From a bacterium (GTDB taxonomy: Bacteria; Armatimonadota; Fimbriimonadia; Fimbriimonadales; GBS-DC), in the NCBI GenBank assembly GCA_029335935.2, contig JARJMV020000079.1, positions 1-15,772 of the forward strand: a DNA stretch of 15,772 nucleotides. Reading direction: 5' to 3'. Shown here in pieces: positions 1 to 8,516 of the stretch. Numbering within the stretch: the first letter of the stretch is position 1; every line of letters begins with the position of its first letter. The notes beneath the pieces were generated by a model, which saw only the letters and a list, made by a program, of their open reading frames with translations, was not told the origin of the DNA and searched no databases. Position numbers and translations under genes: made by a program.

Positions 1-1
1 G

Positions 2-736
2 GAACTGGAGACCGAACTGGGCGACCTCATCAGCGAGCTGCGCATCGTTACCCTCGCTCCCGAACTGGAAGGCGGCTTGGAACTGACCCAGTATCTGGCA
101 CAGCAGGGGATAATCGTCTCTATCGGGCACAGCGACGCGACCTACGAGCAGACCCTGCGCGCTATCGACTGCGGCGCACGCCACGCCACACATACCTTCA
201 ACGCCATGCGCCCGTTCCAACATCGCGATCCCAGCTTGGCAGGCGCAGTGCTGCTGCGCGATGAGCTGAACGCCGAGGTCATCTGGGATAACCTGCATAC
301 GCACCCCGCCGCCGCGCAACTGCTGGTGAAGGCGAAAGGCGCAGAGCGCGTGATTTGCGTCTCCGACGGCACGACAGGCGTGGGCATGCCCGACGGCTAC
401 ACCTTCGAACTGTGGGGACACCGCGCGGTTGTTCAAAACGGCGCGGCGCGTATGATCGAAACAGGCGGGCTGGCAGGCAGTACGATTGCGATGGATACCT
501 GCCTGCGCAACAGCGCGGAATCGCTCGGACTGGAAGCCGCCTCGCTGCTGTGCGCGGCGAACCCCGCACGCGCACTCGGCAAAGAAGGCGAATTGGGTAC
601 CCTGCGACCTGGCGCGCACGCCGACCTCATCCTCTGGAACGCCGCCACCCAGCGCGTCGAACAGACCTATATCGAGGGCATTTTGCAAAAATGCCACCCA
701 GAAATAGCAGGAATTGTATCACCTACCACGAACTAA
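2..736 (+). CDS. nagA: N-acetylglucosamine-6-phosphate deacetylase, 3' part (5' end outside window)
   Basis: This enzyme removes the acetyl group from N-acetylglucosamine-6-phosphate, giving glucosamine-6-phosphate and acetate, in cytoplasmic amino-sugar and cell-wall recycling. The frame is open from base 2, so the gene begins left of the window; a TTG at 77 is in frame but lies inside conserved sequence and is not the start. Visible family motifs, in order, are VTLAPE (its Glu, codon 62-64, is a metal ligand in the family), GHSDATY, HTFNAM, WDNLHTHP (where relatives usually have ADGxHxHP), VSDG (catalytic Asp), LAGSTIAMD and NPARALG, followed by the closing GTLRPGAHADL strand. All expected C-terminal catalytic elements are present, so the enzyme looks functional. 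The gene ends 33 bases before rpsA, and the gap shows no terminator, so co-transcription is possible. The assignment is firm for the amidohydrolase family and strong for NagA. Confidence 0.93.
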   Translation, partial: ELETELGDLISELRIVTLAPELEGGLELTQYLAQQGIIVSIGHSDATYEQTLRAIDCGARHATHTFNAMRPFQHRDPSLAGAVLLRDELNAEVIWDNLHTHPAAAQLLVKAKGAERVICVSDGTTGVGMPDGYTFELWGHRAVVQNGAARMIETGGLAGSTIAMDTCLRNSAESLGLEAASLLCAANPARALGKEGELGTLRPGAHADLILWNAATQRVEQTYIEGILQKCHPEIAGIVSPTTN

Positions 737-769
737 CTAATCCGTAGCCTGAAGAAGGAGCGTGAACCC

Positions 770-2287
770 ATGTGGAACGATGAGCAGACCCGTGAGAACC
801 TGACGACCGAGACGACGCCTGAAGCCGCGACCCCGACCGCTGAGCCGACGGCGGAAACAGCAAGCGTGTCGGCGCCAGCAGCCGCTGAAACCAGCGAAAC
901 CACCGTAGCAACTGCGCCGACCGACGAAACGCCACAACCGCCGACGGCAGAATCGACCGCGTTCAACCCTGTCGACGCCGCAGCCTCCACCTCCCCATCC
1001 CCACCGGAGGCAACAACCGACGATATGCCGATGAGCATGGATGAAGCCATCGAGCAGAGTTTCCCCAAGTTCGAGGCAGGTGAAGTCATTCAAGCGACTG
1101 TGGTACAGGTAGATCGCGACGCCGCCTTGGTCGATGTCGGCACGAAAACGGAGATAAAAATCCCCAAAGAGGAACTGGGCACGGGCAAAATCGACTCGGC
1201 GGAGGATGTGGTGCAGGTCGGCGATACCATCGATGTGAAAGTGGTGCGCACGCGCGGCGAGGGCGGCGCGCCCGTGCTGTCCAAGCGTGAAGCCGATTTC
1301 GACAAGCTTTGGGAATCTATCGTGGCCGCATACCACAATAAAGAGACGCTGGAAGCGATGGTGGAAGACGCTGTGAAAGGCGGCGTGGTGGTGAATATCG
1401 GCGTGCGATGCTTCGTGCCCTCCAGCCAAATCGCACGGCGCTTGCCCCCCAACCAACTCGACCGACTCATCGGCGAGGTCATCCCCATCAAGCTCATCGA
1501 CATCGACACGGAGAAGCGCAAGGTGGTCGCCTCGAACAAGTTAGCCGAAGAGGAGCTGCGTAAGCAGCGTGAGGAGGCGGAGCGCCAACGCCGCGAGCGT
1601 GTCTTCTCTACCATCAAAGTGGGGCAGCGGTTCGAAGGCGTGGTGAAACGAATCGTCTCGTATGGCGCGTTCGTCGATATCGGCGAATACGAAGGGCTAC
1701 TGCACATCAGCGAGATGTCGTGGGCGCGCATAGACAACCCACGCGAAGTGCTGAAAGAGGGCGATGTGATTGAAGTGGTGGTGATCCGCCTCGAACCCGA
1801 AAACGGCAAGGTCGCCCTGAGCCGACGCCAAGTGCTGCCCGACCCGTGGCATGTGGCGGCGCAGCAATATAAAGAGGGCGAAGAGATTGAAGTGCCCATC
1901 TCGCGCGTGGCGCGCACTGGCGCGTTCGCCCGCGTGATGGAAGGCGTCGAAGCGTTCCTGCCCCTCTCTGAACTCTCCAGCAAGCGCGTCAAGAGCGCGG
2001 AGGAGGTTGTGCAGGTGGGCGAAACCGTCAAAGGGCGCATCATCGAGTTAGACCCGCGCCGCCGACGCATGGTGATTAGCCTGCGCGCCCCCGAAGAGCA
2101 GCGCGCCGTGCAAGAGCATCGCCAACGCACCAGCAGCAGCAAAACCACCGGGTTCACTATCGGCGATCGGCTCTCGTCGCAACTGCAACAGCTGCGCACG
2201 GAAGCCGCCCAAACCCAGCCCGAGACGGAATCCACCGAAACGCAAGAAGCATCGGCAGGAACACCGCCAGACGCTCCGAATGATTGA
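770..2287 (+). CDS. rpsA: 30S ribosomal protein S1, four S1 domains with long acidic N-terminal extension
   Basis: S1 binds mRNA on the 30S subunit and helps load transcripts for translation. The 505-residue product has four OB-fold S1 repeats at about 103-173, 190-258, 283-352 and 368-438. The third is the most canonical (YGAFVDIG, then EGLLHISEMSW). Four repeats match the shorter S1 of many non-proteobacterial phyla; E. coli has six. Residues 1-95 are a Thr/Glu/Ala/Pro-rich, probably disordered extension, and residues 440-505 form a second Gln/Thr/Glu-rich tail. A charged Arg/Glu stretch at 258-278 links repeats 2 and 3. The ATG at 770 follows an AGAAGGAG ribosome-binding site (753-760) with a 9-base spacer. 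An in-frame ATG at 1025 follows GGAGG at 1006-1010 with a long 14-base spacer, so a shorter isoform is possible but less likely. Confidence 0.93.
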   Translation: MWNDEQTRENLTTETTPEAATPTAEPTAETASVSAPAAAETSETTVATAPTDETPQPPTAESTAFNPVDAAASTSPSPPEATTDDMPMSMDEAIEQSFPKFEAGEVIQATVVQVDRDAALVDVGTKTEIKIPKEELGTGKIDSAEDVVQVGDTIDVKVVRTRGEGGAPVLSKREADFDKLWESIVAAYHNKETLEAMVEDAVKGGVVVNIGVRCFVPSSQIARRLPPNQLDRLIGEVIPIKLIDIDTEKRKVVASNKLAEEELRKQREEAERQRRERVFSTIKVGQRFEGVVKRIVSYGAFVDIGEYEGLLHISEMSWARIDNPREVLKEGDVIEVVVIRLEPENGKVALSRRQVLPDPWHVAAQQYKEGEEIEVPISRVARTGAFARVMEGVEAFLPLSELSSKRVKSAEEVVQVGETVKGRIIELDPRRRRMVISLRAPEEQRAVQEHRQRTSSSKTTGFTIGDRLSSQLQQLRTEAAQTQPETESTETQEASAGTPPDAPND

Positions 2288-2910
2288 TGCAACGGATTGC
2301 CATTACCGGTGGCGTCGCCGAAGGTAAGACCACGATCTTGCGGATGTTCGAAGCGCTGGGCGCGCACACGCTTAGCAGCGACGCGATCGTTGCGACGCTT
2401 ACCCGTCCAGGGACGGAGCTATGCCGACAGTTAATCAAGGAGTTTGGGCCATCGATTGTAGCGGCGGATGGCACGCTGGCGCGCGGCGCACTGGCGCAAC
2501 AGGCGTTCAGCGAGCCGCGCCTGCGTCGCAGGCTCAATCAACTCATACACCCGGCGGTCATGCGCGCCCTGCGTGCCCAGCTCGATGCACTGGAAACGGC
2601 GTCGCTGGTGGTAGTGGAGGTCCCGCTCCTGATCGAGGCCGCGCTGCAAGGGGCGTTCGATGGCGTGATTGTGGCGCAAGCGACGCCCGCCCTGCAGCGC
2701 CAGCGCTTGCTCCAGCGCGGCGTCTCCTGGCAACAGGCGCAGCGGATACTGCGCGCGCAACTGCCCACACGCGCCAAAACCGCCTTCGCCGACTGGACAG
2801 TACGCACCCATCGCACCCTCGAACAGGTCGAGGCACAGGTACGGCGAATCTGGCAGGAGCTGACCGAACCGCGTGGGGTATACTCCTCAGCGCAACGAAT
2901 TCGGCGCTGA
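2287..2910 (+). CDS. coaE: Dephospho-CoA kinase
   Basis: The enzyme catalyses the last step of coenzyme A synthesis: ATP-dependent phosphorylation of the 3'-hydroxyl of dephospho-CoA in the cytoplasm. The 207-residue product has the usual family length. It shows a P-loop (GGVAEGKTT, residues 8-16), the PG and FG landmarks at 41-54, the DGTLARGALA element at 61-70, the HP pair at 88-89 and VEVPLLIE at 110-117, the family's central strand. The common DAD motif near residue 30 reads SSD here; only the second Asp (D32) is kept. The ATG at 2287 shares one base with the rpsA stop codon (TGATG), which suggests translational coupling, and there is no independent ribosome-binding site. A TTG three bases upstream is also in frame, but the ATG is the more natural start. 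Confidence 0.9.
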   Translation: MQRIAITGGVAEGKTTILRMFEALGAHTLSSDAIVATLTRPGTELCRQLIKEFGPSIVAADGTLARGALAQQAFSEPRLRRRLNQLIHPAVMRALRAQLDALETASLVVVEVPLLIEAALQGAFDGVIVAQATPALQRQRLLQRGVSWQQAQRILRAQLPTRAKTAFADWTVRTHRTLEQVEAQVRRIWQELTEPRGVYSSAQRIRR

Positions 2911-2964
2911 GGCGTCAAAATCGGGCAGGAGTATCGGATTGGATGTGGAATCGAGCAACGGAAG

Positions 2965-2970
2965 AGGAGG
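2965..2970 (+). promoter_or_regulatory. Ribosome-binding site that sets the GTG start at 2981
   Basis: AGGAGG lies 10 bases before the GTG at 2981. The frame stays open upstream to 2873, inside coaE, but that extension has no comparable site and would bury the signal peptide behind 36 polar residues. The site therefore decides the start. The 70-base gap after coaE shows no clear promoter or terminator by eye. Confidence 0.75.
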
Positions 2971-2980
2971 TTCGAACGCA

Positions 2981-5900
2981 GTGATACGACGATGGCAGGT
3001 GACACTGGCGGGGCTTCTACTGGCGTGGGCAGGCTACGCCCAAAACGGCGGTGAGACCACTCAAGACGCCTATCGCGACCGCCCCGGGCGCCATATTTTG
3101 CCGAACGCGCGGGTGAAGGAGATACCGCCTCAGAACTATCGCGTCGCGCCCTCGCGCGCGCCTCAAGATGCAACGCAAACGCGCTGGCGTAAAGGCGGGC
3201 TTTTTGACCCTCAACAGTTCCGCCAGCAACTCGAACAGCGTCAGCAACGCACCCGAAGCGTGCGCTGGGATACCGACATCACCAACGCCGCCCCCGACGA
3301 GATGCACCCCATCTACAATCCGGGCGCGTCCAAAGTCTACTTCTCCAGCAACGCGGGGAGCGTTGGGCAAGACGGACGGCTGGTGAACCCCACCCCACGC
3401 TACCGCATCTGGCGCGGCGAGGTGGACGAAGGCTCCCAGCTCTACATCGGCAACCTGACAAACTTGACCCCCATCACTGGCGACACGCCCGACGAACAGT
3501 TCGGTAGCCAGATCCAGCCCACCATCAACGCCGCCGCGAACATCATCGCCTACGCCAACCGCAGCGCGGCAGGCAGCTACAACATCGTCGTGCGCAACCT
3601 CACCACCGGACAACGCACATCGCTCACCACCGACAACAACGGCGTCACGCAGAACCTCCGACCCACGCTTAGCCCCGGCGGCAACTTGGTGGTGTTCGCG
3701 TCTAACCGTCTGGAAGTGACCGAAACGCCCGCCGACCGACGCTACCGACTCTACTTGGCGCGTACCGACGGGCGACCATTCGAAGATGGAACCTTCTTCC
3801 GACGCATCACCTTCCCCGATCCTGGCGAGAACGATGTCGAACCTGCCTGGTCGCCTGACGGCAACCGCATCGCCTTCGCACGAATCGCCGCCGACGGCAG
3901 CAGCTATATCTTCGTGCTCGATTTTAATACACTCACGGCGGTTCAGTGGACGAACTTTGTGGACGCGAATGGCAACCGCCCACGCGACCGCCAGCCCGCA
4001 TGGACTCAGATTGGCAATACACCCGTGCTGCTGTTCGCCTCCACCCGCAAATCGGGACAACCGCATCAGATTGGGCAACCCGCTGATCGCGTGGATGTAA
4101 CAAATAACATCTACGATATCTACCGCGTGGCGGCAGTGCTGCCTGAACCGCTCGGCGGAGATGTGATTGCCCTGACGGCAGACCCCAGTACCGCCGCCCA
4201 AGCACAACCTGATGTGCCTGGTGTGAGCTTCTACGCACCCGCCGCAGGCGCAAAGTACCCCACAGGCGCCATCAACGAGCGCAATCGTGTCGCCTATCAC
4301 TCCACCCGCACCCAAGGCGCAGAACCGCCCGGACCTGGTATCCACGACCTGTGGGAAACCCGCGTGTTCGATCTGACGCCGCCTGTGGTGGAAGTGCTGC
4401 CCATCGTCAGCCCCAAAGAATCGTTCCCAGGCGACACCGTCACCATTAAAGTGCGCGCCGTAGACCTGCAAAGCGGCGTGAACTTCGTGCGTGTGCAGTT
4501 CAAAGACCCCGACAGCGCCGAGCAAGACGCCGAAGGTCTGGAGCACCGCCTCTATCAGCTGTTCCAGTTCGACATCTTCTTCCCGAACCGTATCTTGGTG
4601 GGGCAGGGCCAGGCGTATGTGCCGCTGTTTGTGGAAGTGGGGCAACAGGCCATCCATCCCCAGACCTACGAATACAAAGACCCCTACAGCTTGGTACGCT
4701 TGGGCTTCAGCGGCAGCTTAGACGACACACTGCTGCTGCAGCCCGAGCTGGATGCGAACGGCAACCCCACCGACTGGTATGTCGCCACTTGGCGCACGCC
4801 CGATGTGCCCAGCGACTTCTATCTCGATGTGATTGTGCGCGACAACGCGGGCAACGAGTTCATCTACGATAACATCACGGGCTTCACAACCCAGCAGTTC
4901 ACGGGTTCCCACGATATCTTGCTGGTATCGGACTACATGGGCGGTCAGATTTTCGTGCAGAACCGCATCGACGCGATTGGCAACTCCATCACGCGCCCCA
5001 CTTGGCAGCCTGTGGAGAGCTACTGGACGGATAACCCGACAGGGAAGCCGCCGTTCGACCAGACGCAGCCGCCAAGCGGCAGCCCGCTCATCATTCATGG
5101 CGACGGCGCGCTGCCGCATCCGAACCTGCCGCCCGGCTTTTTCATCCGCTCCGACACGCTGGGGCAGAACACCACCTACGGCAGCCTCTACAACATCTGG
5201 CGCGTGCAGTGCCGCAACCCGATTACGCCGTCCGTGCTGGCAGGCTACCTCCCGCGCCTCGAACGCGAGCCGACCGATCTGCAAGGCAATAGCCGCCAAA
5301 AACTCCATTCCCCCCGAATCATCGTCTGGGGTAGCCCCTACGCAGGCAATGTGTGGGCAGGACCAGGACACATTCTTGACCCCGAAATCCAGACGCTGAT
5401 TCGCACCTTCCTGCAAGGTAGTGGGCGCATGGTGTTCAGCGGTCAGGATATCGCCTGGGCGCTCAGCTTGCGTGGCGCGGTGGCAAACCAGTTCCTCAAC
5501 GACATTCTGCGCGTGTCGTTTGATAGCGACTCGGCCGACGATGTGTTCCTGACGCCTTATCAAGGGTTGCGCCACATCGTACAAGGTGTGCCTGCGCCTG
5601 GCGGCGAAGACCCCAACCCGATTGCTGACAACCCTGGCGGGCTTGCCGTCTGGTTCCGCTTCGAGGGCAACGCGCGTCAGGTGGACCAACCGCAAGAGCT
5701 TCGCCTGTCGCACCCTGCCGCCTACATCGTGTTCCCGACCTTCGACAATTTTGATGTGATCCCGCCTGTAGGTGCGGGTACTGGTCCGCTCTACACCGAC
5801 GCCGCATGGAACCAGGTGTGGATTGACACCGTTACCGTTAGCCCCACTGCCCGCGCAGTCTACCGCTATACGCAGCCACGCTCACTGGGCGGCGCACTGT

Positions 5901-8488
5901 TGGGCACTTCCGACCAAGCAGGCTCTTATTATGCCGATTCGGCGACCCGCTCCAAGTTGGCGTTCGTTGCTTTCGGTGTAGAGGGCGTCAACTCGGCGTA
6001 CAACGACGGCCCTACGATTGGTGGTCAGGGTACTCTGTGGTGCCGCGCCTACCGCAACAAAATCATCCACAACGCCTTCGGTTGGATGACCCACAATGTG
6101 CTGGTGGGGCAGGTGCGCCAGTACGACCCCGATACCCGCACCTACACACCACTGCCCCGTGCGCTCGTGCGTGTGATTGGTATCGCGCCGATTAGCATCG
6201 CAGGAGTAGACGCGGGCTATGCGATTACCGATTCGAACGGGTTGTATCGCGTGGTAGGGCTGGAGGCAGGCGTCTATCTGGTGGACGCAGAGCGACCGGG
6301 CTTCAAAACCCAGCACCCAGAAACCGTCGTCCTGTTCAGCAACGGCGACAACAACCCCGTGACAATCAATCTACTTATGCTCGCCACGCCGCCAGGACAG
6401 ATTAGCGGTCGGGTGATCGATATCAACAATCAACCTGTGCGCGGCGCGGTCGTGCGCGCGACCAACACGACCGACCCCGACCTCACGCGCGAAGTGTTCA
6501 CCGACCCCGACGGCAATTTCCTCATGCCGCGCGTGCCTGTCGGAACATGGGATGTGACGGTGGTAAGCCTTTCGTTTGGCGGCTACATCCTGCCGCCTGC
6601 CCAACCCACGCCTGACGGCGTGTACCGCGATGTACAGGTGCAGCCCGGACAGACCACCAATGTCGGCGACTTCGTGCTGGAGCCTGAACCGGGCACAGTG
6701 ACAGGTACAGTGACCGACGCCAATACGGGGCAACCTATCCCCAACGCGCGCGTTCGGGCAGTTGCAGGCACAACCACGCGCGCCGATGTGACCACCGACG
6801 CTAACGGACAATATACTTTCAGTGTGCCTGCAGGCGAATATATCATCACTGCGGTTGCACCGGGCTACGCACCTGAGAGCCAGACGCTGAATGTGCCCGC
6901 GAACCAGACCACCACGCTCAACTTCCAGCTGACGCTGCTGCCGCCCGGCTCGGCATCGGGCAGAATCACGCGACGCTTCGGCGGTGCGCCCGAACCGAAC
7001 GCCACCGTTGAACTGCGCTTTGGCGCGGTGGTGGTGCAAACAACGACAACCGACGCGAACGGCGACTACAGCTTCTCCAGCGTGCCGCCTGGCGAGTATA
7101 CCGTCGTGCCCAGCAAGTCGGGATTCACCTTCACACCCAACCAGCGCACGATCACCATCACCTCGAGCCAGAACACCGTCATCGGCGAGTTCAAGTCGGA
7201 GCCGTTGCGCACCTTCTTCCGCGGGCGGTTCTTAGTGTCTGCGCCGTATGACTACACGCAAGATATCCAGACGCTGCTGAGCGTGCCCGCGAGCGCAAAC
7301 TTCCGATTCTTTAGCTGGGATCCGAGCGCGACGCGCTATGTGTTCTACCCGAACGCGCCCGCCAATCGGTTCGAACTCGGACGCGGCTACTTCTTGGAGA
7401 CTTCGGTCGACCTGCCGCTCTCCATTCAAGGCACACCTGCCAACACGAGCCAGCCGTTCCAAATCCCGCTGCAGGTCGGGTGGAACCTGATTGGCAACCC
7501 GTTCACCTTCGATGTGAACTGGAGCGCAGTGCAGCTCATCGATCCCGATACGAACACGGCAATCCCGCTGTCAACTGCAGTGGGCAGGGGCATCGTGGCG
7601 AATGCGCTGTGGGGCTACTCGTTCGGCGCGTACACAGCGACCACGCGCATGAAGGTGTGGGAAGGCTACTGGGTCTATGCCTACCGCGCGACCACGTTGA
7701 TTATTCCGCCCAGCGCCGCCGCGACCACTGCGCTCGGACGCAGCGTCAGCAACCATGCAGGCGAGTGGCGACTGACGCTGGAAGTCGAATCGGGCGAGCT
7801 GCGCGACCGCGCTTATGTGGGCGTCTCACGCGCGGCGACGCACAGCTACGACAGCAACCACGACCTGCTGAAGCCGCCGCCCGTCGGTGCTGAGTATGTC
7901 CACATCAGCCTGCCGCGCCTCGCATGGGGCGAGCAGAGCGGACTCTACGGCGTGGATATCCAGCCCGCCACGCGCAGCGCCAGCTGGGAGTTCACTGTGG
8001 AGACCAGCCAGCCCAACCGCGAGGCGACCTTGCGCTGGCCCGATATGCAACAGCTGCCGCGTACGGCGAACCTCGTGCTGGTGAACCTCGACACGGGCGA
8101 GCGACGCTACCTGCGCACGACAGGCGCGTACACCTTCCGCACAGGCGCCACTGGCGTGAGCCGATTCCGACTCGAAATGGCGCACAGCAGCGGGCTACTA
8201 CGCATCCAGCAAGTGCAGGTGAGCTCTGGACGCGGCAATCAGCACACCATCGCGTTCCAACTGACAGGAGATGCGACCGTTCAGGTGAATATTCTGTCGG
8301 GCGGCAAGGTGGTGCGCCAACTGCTCAATCAGGCGACCCGTAGTGCAGGTGTGCAACAAGCCACGTGGGACGGACGCGACCAGAGCGGTGTGGCGCTGCC
8401 GCCAGGCGCATACACCATCGAGATTCGAGCCGTGAGTGAAGACGGTCAAGTCGCACGGGCGACCGCGCCGCTTATCCTCACGCGCTGA
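2981..8488 (+). CDS. Giant exported mosaic protein: beta-propeller, amidotransferase-like domain, carboxypeptidase-regulatory repeats, shared C-terminal module
   Basis: The product has 1835 residues and I do not recognise a named family. From the GTG start it has a signal peptide (basic IRR, hydrophobic core, likely cut after GYA at residue 20), so it is exported. Residues 97-400 hold TolB/WD40-like propeller repeats (for example EPAWSPDGNRIAFA at 287-300). Residues 468-630 look like Ig-type sandwiches. Residues 644-870 resemble a class I amidotransferase-like fold (ILLVSDY, IIVWGSP, then GSGRMVFSGQDIAW) with no nucleophilic Cys at the expected turn, so it is probably non-catalytic. Residues 1039-1405 hold four carboxypeptidase-regulatory repeats. 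Residues 1409-1835 form the C-terminal module shared with two downstream proteins, ending in a FlgD-like Ig domain. A structural, adhesive or surface role is likely. No enzyme activity can be assigned. Confidence 0.9.
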   Translation: MIRRWQVTLAGLLLAWAGYAQNGGETTQDAYRDRPGRHILPNARVKEIPPQNYRVAPSRAPQDATQTRWRKGGLFDPQQFRQQLEQRQQRTRSVRWDTDITNAAPDEMHPIYNPGASKVYFSSNAGSVGQDGRLVNPTPRYRIWRGEVDEGSQLYIGNLTNLTPITGDTPDEQFGSQIQPTINAAANIIAYANRSAAGSYNIVVRNLTTGQRTSLTTDNNGVTQNLRPTLSPGGNLVVFASNRLEVTETPADRRYRLYLARTDGRPFEDGTFFRRITFPDPGENDVEPAWSPDGNRIAFARIAADGSSYIFVLDFNTLTAVQWTNFVDANGNRPRDRQPAWTQIGNTPVLLFASTRKSGQPHQIGQPADRVDVTNNIYDIYRVAAVLPEPLGGDVIALTADPSTAAQAQPDVPGVSFYAPAAGAKYPTGAINERNRVAYHSTRTQGAEPPGPGIHDLWETRVFDLTPPVVEVLPIVSPKESFPGDTVTIKVRAVDLQSGVNFVRVQFKDPDSAEQDAEGLEHRLYQLFQFDIFFPNRILVGQGQAYVPLFVEVGQQAIHPQTYEYKDPYSLVRLGFSGSLDDTLLLQPELDANGNPTDWYVATWRTPDVPSDFYLDVIVRDNAGNEFIYDNITGFTTQQFTGSHDILLVSDYMGGQIFVQNRIDAIGNSITRPTWQPVESYWTDNPTGKPPFDQTQPPSGSPLIIHGDGALPHPNLPPGFFIRSDTLGQNTTYGSLYNIWRVQCRNPITPSVLAGYLPRLEREPTDLQGNSRQKLHSPRIIVWGSPYAGNVWAGPGHILDPEIQTLIRTFLQGSGRMVFSGQDIAWALSLRGAVANQFLNDILRVSFDSDSADDVFLTPYQGLRHIVQGVPAPGGEDPNPIADNPGGLAVWFRFEGNARQVDQPQELRLSHPAAYIVFPTFDNFDVIPPVGAGTGPLYTDAAWNQVWIDTVTVSPTARAVYRYTQPRSLGGALLGTSDQAGSYYADSATRSKLAFVAFGVEGVNSAYNDGPTIGGQGTLWCRAYRNKIIHNAFGWMTHNVLVGQVRQYDPDTRTYTPLPRALVRVIGIAPISIAGVDAGYAITDSNGLYRVVGLEAGVYLVDAERPGFKTQHPETVVLFSNGDNNPVTINLLMLATPPGQISGRVIDINNQPVRGAVVRATNTTDPDLTREVFTDPDGNFLMPRVPVGTWDVTVVSLSFGGYILPPAQPTPDGVYRDVQVQPGQTTNVGDFVLEPEPGTVTGTVTDANTGQPIPNARVRAVAGTTTRADVTTDANGQYTFSVPAGEYIITAVAPGYAPESQTLNVPANQTTTLNFQLTLLPPGSASGRITRRFGGAPEPNATVELRFGAVVVQTTTTDANGDYSFSSVPPGEYTVVPSKSGFTFTPNQRTITITSSQNTVIGEFKSEPLRTFFRGRFLVSAPYDYTQDIQTLLSVPASANFRFFSWDPSATRYVFYPNAPANRFELGRGYFLETSVDLPLSIQGTPANTSQPFQIPLQVGWNLIGNPFTFDVNWSAVQLIDPDTNTAIPLSTAVGRGIVANALWGYSFGAYTATTRMKVWEGYWVYAYRATTLIIPPSAAATTALGRSVSNHAGEWRLTLEVESGELRDRAYVGVSRAATHSYDSNHDLLKPPPVGAEYVHISLPRLAWGEQSGLYGVDIQPATRSASWEFTVETSQPNREATLRWPDMQQLPRTANLVLVNLDTGERRYLRTTGAYTFRTGATGVSRFRLEMAHSSGLLRIQQVQVSSGRGNQHTIAFQLTGDATVQVNILSGGKVVRQLLNQATRSAGVQQATWDGRDQSGVALPPGAYTIEIRAVSEDGQVARATAPLILTR
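6095..7195 (+). repeat. Four tandem carboxypeptidase-regulatory-like (CarboxypepD_reg) protein repeats
   Basis: Residues 1039-1132, 1139-1234, 1238-1318 and 1323-1405 of the giant protein are tandem copies of one beta-sandwich of about 80-95 residues. Each has an opening GxV/GRV/GTV strand, a small-residue turn (PIPNARV, PVRGAVV), a TDxxGxY or TDPDGNF hairpin and a closing P/AG-x-Y element. In known families this fold acts as a rigid spacer or a sugar-binding or adhesive unit. The copies have diverged in protein and DNA, so they are old domain duplications and not a recent DNA repeat. Confidence 0.8.
7205..8485 (+). repeat. Shared C-terminal module, copy 1
   Basis: This is one of three diverged copies in the window. 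Part (a), residues 1409-1577, holds GWNLIGNPF at 1500-1508 and closes with GYWVYAYRATTLIIPP. Part (b), residues 1595-1733, opens EWRLTLEV, contains DLLKPPP at 1628-1634 and ends with ATLRWP, LPRT, LDTGER and a YTFR strand. Part (c), residues 1738-1835, is a FlgD-type Ig domain with AGVQQATWDGRD and LPPGAYTIEI, ending PLILTR at the very C terminus. Confidence 0.8.
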
Positions 8489-8500
8489 GGCACACTATGA

Positions 8501-8506
8501 AGGAGG
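8501..8506 (+). promoter_or_regulatory. Ribosome-binding site that sets the GTG start at 8517
   Basis: AGGAGG lies 10 bases before the GTG at 8517. The reading frame extends upstream to 8436, overlapping the previous gene, but the added residues are polar and precede the signal peptide. An ATG at 8529 is also in frame but lies 22 bases from the site. GTG at 8517 is therefore the best start. Confidence 0.75.
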
Positions 8507-8516
8507 AGCAATCAGG

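Noticed and set aside
1025..2287. Shorter rpsA starting at the internal ATG 1025
   Set aside because: The upstream ATG at 770 has a stronger ribosome-binding site at ideal spacing, and the coding frame is intact through the extension. Kept only as a possible minor form.
1090..2367. Open frame of about 425 codons on the - strand across rpsA and coaE
   Set aside because: It lies fully antisense to two well-conserved housekeeping genes, with biased Ser/Arg composition typical of a shadow frame.
3017..4657. Long open frame (about 546 codons) on the - strand inside the giant protein gene
   Set aside because: It is a high-GC shadow of the + strand gene. The sense frame has recognisable domains and the antisense product has none, and no ribosome-binding site precedes it.
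4718..5713. Open frame of about 331 codons on the - strand
   Set aside because: It is antisense to the amidotransferase-like part of the giant protein, with no domain or start signal.
6095..7195. Recent tandem DNA duplication in the carboxypeptidase-regulatory repeats
   Set aside because: The copies differ strongly in both DNA and protein, so this is ancient domain repetition and not a DNA repeat.
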